DNA from: Stratiolaelaps scimitus
Lineage: Eukaryota; Arthropoda; Arachnida; Mesostigmata; Laelapidae
Assembly (NCBI GenBank): GCA_019614645.1
Contig: JABWDB010000004.1
Coordinates: forward strand, 6,076,001-6,140,000
DNA: 64,000 bases
Reading direction: 5' to 3'
Shown: positions 53,646 to 64,000 of the stretch, piece after piece
Layout of the letters: each line of letters starts with the position of its first letter
Numbering within the stretch: the stretch's first letter is position 1
The notes under the pieces: model-generated
Databases searched by the model: none
Seen by the model: only the letters and a program-made list of their open reading frames with translations
Told to the model about the DNA's origin: nothing
Translations under genes and position numbers: made by a program

Positions 53646-55091
53646 CTACCGCTCGAACGCATCAAGGACTCCCGTACTTTCAAGTGCTTTACGTACAATG
53701 TCATAATACTCGGTGTCTCTGCTTGCGAACGCTATATCTCTGAGCGCCGACGTGACACACACGCCAACGTCCTCGTTCACAGAGTTCATCAGTGCCTCGA
53801 TGAGCGGATGAAGCACACCCTCTTCGAGAATCAGGTCGATGTGATCATGTTGCTTGCGATGAATGACATTGCTGATAGCTAAAGCCGCGTTTTCACGCGT
53901 TGATTCATCGCCCATGTGAAGAAATTGCACAAGAATCGGAAGCAAGCCTGCATCCACCACGGCGACGACCAGGTCGTCGCTTCCCGCCGTGATGTTCACG
54001 AGTGTCCATGCCACTATATCAGCGTAGCGTTTGACGTTACGGCTCAGGGACACGCGGCCGAAGGCCGTCAGGCCGCCGTGGTCAACGATCAAGCGGGCAT
54101 GATTGTCGCTTATGGTCGCGATAGTCGCGACAACGTTCAAGGCTGGATGAACGACATGTCGGTCGTTCGAAGTGCACATAAGCTCTACTAAGTGATCGAG
54201 GACGCCTAGCTCTAACACCTGCAAGATGTGATAATCCTTGCAGTCGTAGACGATGTTCGAGAGTGACCAGCAGGCGTACACACTAACAGAGCTCGATTCA
54301 TGCATCAGTAGCATCTTGATTGACGGCAAACAGTCGACGATGATGTCGCTTGTGGGCAAATCCGACCTGTAGCTGAAGAGGCTGTTCAGGCACCAAGCTG
54401 CCATCCTTAGGAGGACGACGGGGACGTCACGGTTCACCAGGCAGATCAATCGGGGAACAATATCCTCTTCGATGAGCATGTCACGGAAATCTCGGTTGTC
54501 GCTGGCGATTTCTCCCAGCATTCTGAGTGTTAGGCACGGCACCTCATTGAGATCGGATTCTCTATACTCGATCAGCCTGATGAAGATCCGACACGTTGCC
54601 GGCGTCACTAAGCAACCCCTCTGTTCCTTTGTGACGCGAATGGCATCAGAGAGTAAACGTGCGGCCTCCAGTTGAATGTCTGGCCTATGACTCATTTGAA
54701 GGAGTTCCAGTAGCCTTGGCATAGCGTTGAGTTCAATTAGCCTTCTAACTAAAGTACGAAGCCATTTTTTGTTCTCGTTGACGATGCGGCGCAGCGTTCT
54801 CGTGCAGCCCAACGCCGAGGCGAGATCTCTTGAGTAAATGCCTTTTATGAGATCACCGATACCTTCGAGCTGGGGTTGTTGGTTCAGCTCAAGACGTAGA
54901 TTCGAACGACGTTGGGGGTCGAGTGTCTTGCTGTCCATTTGTTTGTCCTCTGTTTGTTTCTCCAATGGTTGTGCGCCTGAGACGAACCTGGGAAACCATA
55001 ACCACCATGACTGGATACTAGACATCCAGTTGGCGAGGACCTCTTCTTCTGCGTAGTTGAGCTGAGACACACGGCTCTCAGTTGAGGGCAT
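53646..55091 (-). CDS. Importin-alpha-like ARM-repeat protein, 481 aa, shortened C-terminus
   Basis: The ARM array starts with IGDLIKGIYSRDLASALG (near residue 75), then IQLEAARLLSDAIRVT. It carries the importin-like segment LPTSDIIVDCLPSIKMLLMH (near residue 240) followed by ACWSLSNIVYDC, which keeps Trp and Asn as in importin-alpha. A later WTLVNITAGSDD also keeps both. The protein then ends at LESTGVLDAFER, just before the LQxHEN part of ARM 10 present in its paralogues, so the last helix is cut. It is closest to the second half of the 841-aa fusion gene. The N-terminal 70 residues are not IBB-like. This and the 446-aa protein keep the most groove residues. Confidence 0.88.
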   Translation of the reverse strand: MPSTESRVSQLNYAEEEVLANWMSSIQSWWLWFPRFVSGAQPLEKQTEDKQMDSKTLDPQRRSNLRLELNQQPQLEGIGDLIKGIYSRDLASALGCTRTLRRIVNENKKWLRTLVRRLIELNAMPRLLELLQMSHRPDIQLEAARLLSDAIRVTKEQRGCLVTPATCRIFIRLIEYRESDLNEVPCLTLRMLGEIASDNRDFRDMLIEEDIVPRLICLVNRDVPVVLLRMAAWCLNSLFSYRSDLPTSDIIVDCLPSIKMLLMHESSSVSVYACWSLSNIVYDCKDYHILQVLELGVLDHLVELMCTSNDRHVVHPALNVVATIATISDNHARLIVDHGGLTAFGRVSLSRNVKRYADIVAWTLVNITAGSDDLVVAVVDAGLLPILVQFLHMGDESTRENAALAISNVIHRKQHDHIDLILEEGVLHPLIEALMNSVNEDVGVCVTSALRDIAFASRDTEYYDIVRKALESTGVLDAFER

Positions 55092-57010
55092 TTTGTCGAG
55101 TTACACGAGCCCAGTGAACGAGTTACTTGCGGACGATGCCGTTACGCTGTAGTTTCATTAGAGAATTCACATCATTTACAAGCGATTTCCCACCAGCATA
55201 GAGTTTGCCTGGCTCGTTTAGCATTCACCTCCTCTGTTTAGCTACAGGATTCGGTCAGTGACGGTGAGGACGTCCTAGATCGTAGTGTCAGTTCGGCAAT
55301 TTGGCGGGACGATGCACAAACCTGCGCGTGGTTTTGCCTCGATGTAGACACCAGCACAATTGATCTCCACTCGGTATTGCCCGGTCTGCCCAGTTTGCTC
55401 CAGTGCTTTGCAAGTAAGCTGATCCACTTTCCAGCTATGATTTCTCTCTTTCGCTCTGTTATCCCCCTACCTCCAGATCGCTCACAACAGGTAGCACTCA
55501 ACAGTACAGAAAGGTGGTACTGAGTTAGGCTTCAACGAGAGCGGGTCGTGCTGCACAAAGCAAACTCAAAGTCGTTTTCTGCTCAGACAAGCGCCTCGAA
55601 AAGTAATCCCCCAAATCCTTGGATCATCTGAACAAAACGCTTAAATATGTCAAAAGCGAATATTCAGTCAGAGTTGGGCAATTCGGCGTCACAATGCTAT
55701 AGAACGGAATTATTTAAAGTATAGTAATTGAAATATTCGAATTCGCATTGAACACTGAACAACCTGGTCGACGGTCTCTCGAGTGCGTGTTGATTATTAG
55801 CAATGTTTGTTTTCTGCCCCAGGGGAAATTAATAACAAAATATATCGATAACACTTTGCTGATATCGTTGCGCAGAAATAGCTTTAGCGAAATACACGTG
55901 CTGGTCCAATCTGGTGTATTTCGCTGAAGCTGGAATACTGCCACGCGAGTGAACATAATGTCTACCCCTTGCACCGTACCCTACACGACAGAATACCTAT
56001 GAATATAACTTAGGCCTTCTCGCTATTGCACAGGAAGTGGACCGCGTAGACAGATGTGGTCTATATAGGTAGTCCTACCAAAAGCATATTTCTGAGTGAA
56101 AATACTTCTCGATGGTGTGCCTCGATCATACTTTATTGTTTATTGATTTCTAGGGTAGCTTTCTAGCGTGCGTCCACGATCGATCTGCGCGTAACGCGGG
56201 CCATTGCATACGTCACGAAATCTTCACGTTCAACTACAAATTCGCACGCGCCAATCAATCAACGCAACCAATGAGCACAGCAATTATCGCATGGCGTGAC
56301 TATCCCACCTGCCACTGTTAGGTAGTGACAATGCTTCACAGATCAATCGAACGTCGGCAATCAAAGTCAACTGCGGACTTTGCTAAGACATGTTACGGTG
56401 GCCGTTGACCGATTCGAGGTTTGGCTAAGCGCCTTCGCGTCGCTCCTTTGACCACTGATTGGTTCCAGTGACTCGAGAGACGGAGAAAACCATAGAAGTC
56501 CCAAAACAGGTAGGACCTACGTGCGTTGCCGCTTCTCGCGATATTAACTTGTGGCAGTTCGATAAGCTGCCATCAATTGATGGACTTTCCGGCCCTATTA
56601 CCGCTCCGGACAGATATCCCCAGTGCAACACACCCAATCCTCCCTGGAAAGCTCCGTGTGTCAGTTCCAAGTCGAATATTGCGAATGGTTCACATGGGCC
56701 TTAACGAGTAGAACAAACAATGAGCCACCATGGCCTTCCACATATCCGTTGTGAATGTAACTGTTCTAAATTCTCTGCTGGTAACGCGTTACGACTGCCA
56801 ATCTATTAATTATCCTCGGTAGTACGCTTTTATTACGAAATGATTTTTGATCGTCATCTATTGTTATTATTATTATTAGTATTATGTGGTAAAAGTGTCT
56901 ATCCATTAAGCTGGCTCTCACATGAATGCTATTTAGTTCCATCTTATAGGAGAAACTGTATCGAAATTTGTATCGAATGTAATATGCGTAATAACTTTCT
57001 TATTTAACAT
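55092..57010. other. Intergenic, no gene recognised
   Basis: Contains an imperfect hairpin at 55880-55931 (18-bp arms, one mismatch) and a TTA-triplet run near 56863-56880. Overlapping open frames at 56425-56704 have no domain. Confidence 0.45.
55880..55931. repeat. Inverted repeat, 18-bp arms, 16-base loop
   Basis: AGCTTTAGCGAAATACAC at 55880-55897 pairs with GTGTATTTCGCTGAAGCT at 55914-55931 with one mismatch. Confidence 0.88.
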
Positions 57011-58797
57011 TCACGATTCGAAAAAAGGAAATACGATTTTGCATCGTTCGTCACTAAGAAGAGTCGTACTCACATAGGGCTTGTCATCGAATATGACGAG
57101 ACGTTCGCCCTCACCAAATCGAGGCCACTCGAGTCCACGGAATGTTGGCGGTCCATCCGAACTAGCAAAGGCTGAAATCATTTGAATAGCGTCGACAAAA
57201 AACTTCCTATCTTCGACATCAACCGCGGACGAGTTTGGTGACGAACCGCTCAATCCCAGCATGCAACCTATCATATGTATAAAAGGTGATATATGACATA
57301 CGCCCAGCACGTCCGGATCAATGTCGAAATACTTTTGGCGGAACTTTCTTTCAAAGCGGTACACGTAAACGTTCGCGTTCACCCTCGAGTAATGTCTCAC
57401 AAAGTTGTTCACTGGGCAGACGAATGTGCCGTCCGCAAGAAAGGCAGACGCGTCCAGGAACTGGCTAGCGGACCTCTGATAGTATTCGGTCGAGACTCGT
57501 TTTCTGACATCTTCGTTCTTCAGATTCATCGGGTATAGGTAACCCGAGGCAAGTTTGCCACACCAATTGAGAAACTGCTCCTCGGTGTCGAGAGTGGGAA
57601 AATGCATAGGATTGAAATCAAAGTAATAACCCGCGAACAAACTGCCCTCGTCCTTGGCATAGCCAATGAGCGTTTTTACTTTGACGAAGTCTTCGACGTT
57701 GTCGCGTACGTCCTCCGTAATGTCTCTGGTTAGAAATGTACCGTCCACCGTTGGGTGGAAGGTAAATATAGGGCTATATCCCTCCACGTCTAGTGAGAGG
57801 TTCACCAATGTGTTGACGTCAGCTGTTCGTAGGCAAGGAAGCAGATGGGAGTCGTCGTTCGTTGGCCGACAGCCGAGTGTATCGGCAATCTTCCTTACCC
57901 TACATAGACTGAGGTCGTTCCGGGCCACAACGCCTGCAGCCATCACCCCAGCGTCCATAACCGCAGCATGGAACAGCTGTCGGCCTACACGATTCAGCGG
58001 TGTCATGATGTGGGCACTGATTGACATCGAGCCAGCGCTCACGCCCATCAGTGTCACTCTGCGAGGATTACCACCGAACGCGCGAATGTGATCTTGTATC
58101 CACTCGAGTACAAGACGCTGATCAAATAGGCCAAGGTTGCCGGGCGCCAACCCTTTCATATCCGCGAACCCGAGTATGCCCAGCCGATAGTTAAAGCTCA
58201 CAACAATGACATCGCCTATGCCAGCGAGTGGCGAGCCGTAAAAGAATGGATCCGAGCCGGAACCGATGCTGAACGCGCCGCCGTGGAAGATGACAATTAC
58301 CTGAAAGCGAGGTCCTTCGATTGTGACGCAAACGCCTATGATTCAGAATAATAAACGCTTCGTAACGCTCGATTATATGGCCAGATAAGTGGTACAAGAT
58401 TTGAAGGAAACATGGAAACGGTGCCCCTTACCGCTTTCTCATCGTTCTCCTGGGTGCCAGCCCTTCGGTACACGTTTAAGTATAAGCAGTCCTCCGAAAT
58501 TGCGATTGGCGGCTGTGGCCCAAGCATGGACTGGGGACACCTTGCCGAGAATCGAGTCGCTTCGAGCAGTGCAACGTTGCCATACGGAACAGGCAGCGCA
58601 AACCTTAGCTGTCCAATGGGCGGTTGGGCATATGGCAGTCCTAAAAATTCCTCGACTTCCAGCCCTGCGACATTCTTCAGTTGCCCGCGAATCGATCCTA
58701 TTGAGCAGTTCACTTGTGGCCGCTCCGCTCGAACAGGTAAATACGCCCAGACGGACCATGCGAGAAAAACGGTCCAGAATGAATTTACGAACTCCAT
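57011..58797 (-). CDS. Secreted carboxylesterase (alpha/beta-hydrolase), 551 aa, two exons
   Basis: Coding exons are 58432-58797 and 57011-58300, joined phase 0 across a 131-base intron (GTAAGG..CAG). The start chosen (58797) follows from a signal peptide of about 24 residues; an upstream in-frame ATG at 58851 adds 18 residues. The type-B carboxylesterase signature SEDCLYLNVY is in exon 1 and the oxyanion-hole HGGA opens exon 2. The triad is about Ser210 (GVSAG), Glu340 (KDEG) and His458 (GVCHIS), spaced as in cholinesterases and insect esterases. Family members hydrolyse esters or, when inactive, act in adhesion; this one looks catalytic. It lacks the Trp-rich gorge I would expect of an acetylcholinesterase, so a detoxifying or juvenile-hormone-type esterase fits better, but the substrate is unknown. 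A possible AATAAA is at 56828-56833 (minus). Confidence 0.9.
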
Positions 58798-61700
58798 GAT
58801 GAAGCTATAGCACGCGGCTTCTGTTCGGATGCGCCAAACCTCGCTCTGCACCTTATAGAAGCACTTCGCCTTGTGCCAATGCCTGGAAAGCCATAAACAG
58901 CAGCAACATGGGCGTCTGAAAGGGACATCGAGTCTTGCACGCGATTGAATATCTGATTTCTCTACACGTAATGATGAGTAGTTAGTATACCTTCTTTATA
59001 TCGAATTCGGAGTTTTTCACACACGGAGCATGGCAAGCAGGCACACGGTCGCACAGACGACAACCTTCTATTGAACAAACTGGCCCACAAGGTCTTCACT
59101 ATAGAATGCATGTGGATAACTATAATTCCTTGTCTTGCCATCTAGCTGTGCATATTCAATGTAGCTTGCTAATCAGAGGCTAATTAGCCAGTTGATGCCC
59201 GCACTTGAATTGCTTGTAAAACTCGTAACATAACCTGATACATATCTAAATTGGTCGTCTAGCAAAGAGAAGGAATAGGCAGCTATTGAGCCACCTTTTT
59301 TCGTTGGAGGATTACGGGAATGCATGATGGATACGCGCACCCAGCGGTCTATCTTAAAAAAGCGCTAGTGTGGGACTCACAAACCCACAAAACCTGCCTG
59401 ACCCCCCAACCCAGATGGCTCTTGAGCCACCAGGCGAACACTAAGCGTAGTGGAACGCTTATGAGTGTACGCAATATAGAGCAAGACATATAGAGATATC
59501 GTGTAGGCATAAAAATATATGGACCCAAAACATCATGTAAACATATATAGACTCAAAACATCATATGAACATATATACAGCCAAAAAATCATATAGATGT
59601 GTATACATAACGCATTATACATTGTGGTCGATGACGGGGGTGACTCTCAAACTGTAGCCAATCGTACGCACTTCTCTCACGGTCATTTCGGTTTACTTAC
59701 GGAAACGCTCCATTGTATAGCTACATCGTTGTGATATAGAGAGATATCGAAATATCGCATCTACCGGGAGCTAGCTCGACAATATATCACACAAGCAACG
59801 CGAACTATAAAAGGTAGTGCTCCCATTTAGCTGGTGCAACCTGACGCACGCTATCTGTTTGCCATGGTTGTTGCTTGTTGCATAATTTATTCTCTTATAT
59901 ATTCCTAATCTCGTGTATATTTTACTCCCTTATATATATTTATATATATATATATATTTCTTCATAACAAATGACAACTGTGATATGGTAATTGATGTTT
60001 ATTTACGCAGAATGCCTGACGATACGAAGAGTTTTTCATAGACTTCAATAAAAATGAAAAAACATTGCACAGACAGTCCTAAATTGGCAAACCTTGCTTA
60101 ATCTTCCACAGGATTGTACATCTTTACGTCCCAATTATGCTAACTGCACTAATCCACTAAAACAAACAGCGAACACGTAAATAAAAGCATTGTCACATAT
60201 TATGACATCCTGCACTCGAGCTATTTATATTATACGTGTTTCATCTAGACGTGAGTCGAGCAGATCCACTTTCTTCCAAAGTATTCGAAAAGGCTGCATT
60301 TCCCTATTTAGGCGGTACATCTTTTTTTTCTACAGAGTAGCATGTTTAGGTAGATTACGCTTCGGGGGCACTTGTATGTCTCTCACTCGAAGCTTGTTCC
60401 ATACGGTCTGCTTAGCGGCGTTACCCAAACTGAGTGTCCAGTAAGACTTACCGATTTCGTGTTGGTTGTTGTGCTCTTGGAGAGAGCTGAACAGAGGTTT
60501 CTTACGACGCTAGCGCGAGCCCTCTCCTGCGGTATACTATTACGTGAGCGTCGTTGGATAACAGAAACACAGAGGAAGACAGCAACTCGATTTTGTTTGG
60601 ACAGATGAAAAAAATACTTAATTTGCTAAAACTACGATATGCAAAAAACACGCAACGCAATGATGTGTAAAGATGTTGTTGTGGCCATTTGAACACAACG
60701 AAAGCCTATTAAATAAAACTATCATTGCCGTAGCGGTCAAACGGAAATATATGTCAAGCGAGCTGGGCTCAGCAATCAACGGCGAGGAGGCATAATTGGA
60801 TACGCCACGGAGCGACAACGTCACCAGCATGCTGCAGATTTCGCCATTTCTATGAGAGATATGTCAACCATCATCTCGTAGCCGGTCTCGTCACAGATTT
60901 CCTCGGCCGATACCTCGACACCGATTCGTAGTTCCAACGAAGACGAATGCATTCATTCACTATGCTAAAAGGTCATCCCATTTTGTCTTGACTTGATACC
61001 GCTTTGAACTGGTCTCGCAATATTATTCGGTGCTGTTTTGCTGTTGGACAGTGCGTCCTGGAAATCTCTCATTCTGTTTTAATCTGCCTGTAAATTGACT
61101 GCGGTACACAGATATCTTGACCTAATAGCAATTTGTGTGAATTTGCGATTGCATTTGTGCTATGCCATCTTTGAGCGCTCATAAGGTATAACCTTTCACA
61201 GAGAATCGCATCGACTTTCCTTATGATCGTCACGACTGGTTCACGGTAGGGGGCGCGCGGCAAAAATCGAAACCTTTCACAAAATTAATTTTTAGTGACA
61301 CAAACCTCACTACGGGGTTGGTGATAACGATTTGTGTGGATGGGTATTTTAATAGATTCGGCCTTTCAGAGACACGCTACCATCTCAGTTCAACAGATAG
61401 CGGGATATAGACCTGCACCCTCTAGCACCGATAGTTAGTGGACCACCGTCATCGTGGTCCCAAGGAGATTCCAAGCGGGTATCTTACCAGAGCTTCGTAC
61501 GGGGTCGGACCTACCCGGTTATAGGAAGGAACGTCTACTAAAACAGCTACCGGTCGTTTGTGTTACAGATATTATAATTCAAAATTACAATTAATTTCGT
61601 TCAAAGAGAGACGGCCGTTTTTCTTCGTAATAATAAATGTGACACATGCGACGAAAACTTAATTGTGTAAAGTAAAAACGCCTTCCTGAAATTATATTCT

Positions 61701-61852
61701 TTATTTATCTTTTTATTATTATTTAAGGGTTGCACTTGTATATTATGAAGGAAGGAACCTGCGCACATCAAGTCAGCATGTATTTACTTGCTTTTACTAT
61801 ATTTGATCGAATTTTTCAAGACACCCGAACTTCGAGAACTACGAATTGGCTG
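58798..61852. other. Spacer between the two carboxylesterases
   Basis: About 3 kb with a degenerate 31-bp-type tandem repeat at 59505-59605 and a (TA)n tract at 59932-59957. Open frames at 60190-60608 show no recognisable domain. No third esterase copy is seen. A polyadenylation signal for the second esterase lies at 61700-61705 (AATAAA on the minus strand). Confidence 0.5.
59505..59605. repeat. Short minisatellite, three degenerate units
   Basis: AAACATATATAGACTCAAAACATCAT and near variants repeat about every 31-33 bases, three units. Confidence 0.7.
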
Positions 61853-63782
61853 TCATTTAGCAGGAGAAGCAAAAAAAGGGAACACAGTGCTGCATCTATC
61901 CTCAGCATACAACGTTGGCGACACATGCGGTTTGTCATCGAGCACCATCACACCTTCACCTTTGCTGAAATCTGGCCACGGTACACCTCGAAAGCTAGGA
62001 GCCTTATCTGTCTTCACAAAATTGACCACCAGCTGCATAGCATCCAAAGTGTAGGCTTTGTCTTCCGCACCGATTGTGACACTGGGCATGGCGGTGGTCA
62101 TCGGAAATAGCACGCCAGTCATGTGTGCATAGGCAGATGCGTGGAAAGCTCCCATGATTCTCGAGTCAAGGTTGGGATACGCCTGTCGAAGTTTTCGATC
62201 AAAGCGGTATACGTAGACGTTATTGTGCGCCTTTGAATAGCCTCGTACGAAGGCGTTCACCGGACACACGAATGTACCGTCTCCAACGAACGCTGATGCG
62301 TCCATGAATCTGCTAGAACTTTTTTGGTAGTAGGTCTCCGATACGCTTTTCCTGATTTCGTTATCGCTAAAGTTCATAGGGTACTTGTAGCCAAAGGCAA
62401 GCTTTCCACACCATTCGACGAATTCGTTCTCAGTTGTCAAATTTGGGAATTTCTTAGCGCCGAGCGTATACGGAGCAAAGAACGTCCCCTCGTCCTTCGC
62501 GTACCCAATAAGCATTTTGACATCCACGAACTCCTCAGCGTTATCTCGCACATCCTCGGCAATGTTTCGAGTTAAAAATGTGCCGTCCACGGTGGGCTGT
62601 AAGGTAAACAAAGGGCTGTGCCCTTCGGGGTCGAACGAGAGTTGAACTAGTTCGTCGGCGTCGGCCTTTCGGAGACACTCCAGCATTTCAGCACCTTCGG
62701 TTTTGCAGCCCAGTTTCTCTGCAATGTTCGCCATACGGCTCAGACTCATGTCTCCGCCAACAACAATACCGGCACCCAGCACCCCGGAGTCGAGGATCGC
62801 CGCGTGGAACAGCTTTCTGCCCTTGCGATTAAGTGGTGTGCTTATCTGGGCGCTCACTGACATTGAACCGGCACTTGTACCCATCAAGGTGACCTTATCA
62901 GGATTTCCTCCGAAAGCGCGGATATTGTCTTGAATCCATTCGAGAGCGAGGCGTTGGTCGTGGAGACCCAGGTTACCTGGCGCAAGGTTTTTCATATCAG
63001 CGAACCCGAGAACTCCAATGCGGTAATTGAAACTGACAATAACCACATCTCCTAGGCCAGCAAGGGGAGCAGCGGAATAGAACAAATCCGAGGCAGACCC
63101 TCTACCGAATCCACCCCCGTGAATGAAGGCGATTACCTGTAATCCCATGTCCCAGATACATCGCTTCATCAATTCTGACGGCATATATACGCATTGTAAA
63201 GTAATGGATTACAATATAATTGCCAGATTCAACAGCTGCGACAATATTCACATAAATCGATTCTGCGTAATTTCTGGATGTTCAGAAATCTGGCATAGGA
63301 GCATAAAGCGACCGGCGAAGTAGCTAAAGCTGGCTGCAACATTATACTACCCTGCTTAAACATATTAAGCTAATATCTAAAACTACACACCACGATATCC
63401 CATGTATTACATATGGCATTTTGAAACTCACAGCTTTATTGTTGCTCTGCCTCGTGCCAGCCTTACGATACACGTTCAATGAGAGACAGTCCTCTGAAGT
63501 TGGATCCGTATTCAAGAACAGGCCCAAAGACGATTGTGGACATCTTGTTGAGAATCTCGTCGCGTTAAACTGTCCAATAGGGCCATGCGGCACAGCGAAG
63601 GAAAATCGAGACGCTACACCATAGGGGATTCCGAGGAACTCTTCAACTTCGACGCCTACACTCGTCTGAGACTGACCTCGAATCGAACCTACCGGAGCGT
63701 CAACCTGTGGGCCGTCTGCATCTGAAGCCGAAATAGCATGAATCGTGGCTAGCGCCAGCAGAAGCCGATGTGTGCGTGCCAT
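61853..63782 (-). CDS. Secreted carboxylesterase, 544 aa, two exons, tandem paralogue
   Basis: Coding exons are 63432-63782 and 61853-63136, joined phase 0 across a 295-base intron (GTGAGT..CAG) at the same site as the neighbouring esterase, directly before VIAFIHGGG. The first ATG gives a signal peptide of about 20 residues (Leu/Ala core). SEDCLSLNVY lies in exon 1, HGGG forms the oxyanion hole, and the triad is about Ser205 (GTSAG), Glu333 (KDEG) and His449 (GAFHAS). The C-terminal end RCSTVFPFF matches RCKIVFPFF of the paralogue. A small deletion shortens the region after FLGIPY compared with the neighbour (PPIGQ is missing there). The two genes are clearly a tandem duplication, secreted and probably active. 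Substrate not known. AATAAA about 150 bases past the stop (61700-61705, minus). Confidence 0.9.
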
Positions 63783-64000
63783 AACGACAACTGAGTCAAT
63801 GGCGCGCTCCTCTGCGCGTTACCACAGGAGTGACAGAGCGTGTTGCTTCTCGTGGCGTGTTGGGAAGAGAGTCGAAGAATTCTCGCCTCCTCTATTACAC
63901 GGCATTGTCCTTGCTCCACTCTCCATGTTACTTTAAACTCATCGATCCTTTACCCCTGGCAGCTTTCAAGATTACTGGCATCAATATATGTAGTAGACGC
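63783..64000. other. Upstream of second carboxylesterase
   Basis: Should include the promoter and 5' untranslated region of the esterase gene. No motif stands out. Confidence 0.4.

Noticed and set aside
56425..56704. Overlapping frames on both strands
   Set aside because: Neither strand has a domain or codon pattern that suggests coding.
1..64000. CRISPR array, operon or bacterial gene cluster
   Set aside because: No regular spacers, and introns and SINEs show eukaryotic DNA.

Overview
This is eukaryotic nuclear DNA, almost certainly from an arthropod. The evidence is intron-containing genes with GT..AG sites, tRNA-derived SINEs, decayed non-LTR retrotransposons, many (TA)n and CAG/CAA/GTT microsatellites, and long gene-free stretches. 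A chelicerate (mite or tick) is my best guess from the gene and retroelement types, but nothing in the window fixes the taxon.

The dominant feature is a cluster of ten uninterrupted open reading frames that look like one expanded family. They lie at 1-1965(-, partial), 4905-6491(+), 22133-23473(-), 26669-28429(-), 31884-34409(+), 37785-39329(-), 42154-43674(-), 45965-47518(-), 50319-51920(-) and 53646-55091(-). Most are clearly related to importin-alpha (karyopherin alpha): they keep the order of its armadillo (ARM) repeats, the first-repeat motif of the form I-x-G-I-x-S-x-(D/N)-L, and the last-repeat motif of the form (L/V)xxLExLQWHDN. None shows the basic importin-beta-binding (IBB) N-terminus, and many of the Trp/Asn residues that hold nuclear localisation signals are lost. 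The 37.8-52 kb stretch carries a young head-to-tail subfamily of four; the gene at 31.9 kb is a head-to-tail fusion of two ARM arrays; those at 1 and 26.7 kb are the most diverged.

Three ordinary spliced genes are also visible. One spans 15.5-19.8 kb (+): five exons, all in frame, encoding a small secreted helical protein of 136 aa that I do not recognise. The other two are tandem secreted carboxylesterases at 57.0-58.8 and 61.9-63.8 kb (-), each with two exons, one intron at the same position and phase, and a complete Ser-Glu-His triad.

The remaining DNA is repeat-rich. It holds at least eight copies of one tRNA-like SINE (A), three of a second (B, one nested in a SINE A and one inside a retrotransposon reading frame), three non-LTR retrotransposon remnants, two fold-back elements, a short retroposon with a 15-bp target duplication, a 146-bp tandem repeat at 26 kb, and several near-perfect short hairpins. 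The ARM cluster, an apparently lineage-specific expansion of IBB-less intronless importin-alpha-like genes, is the best candidate here for an undescribed system. Its function cannot be read from sequence alone.
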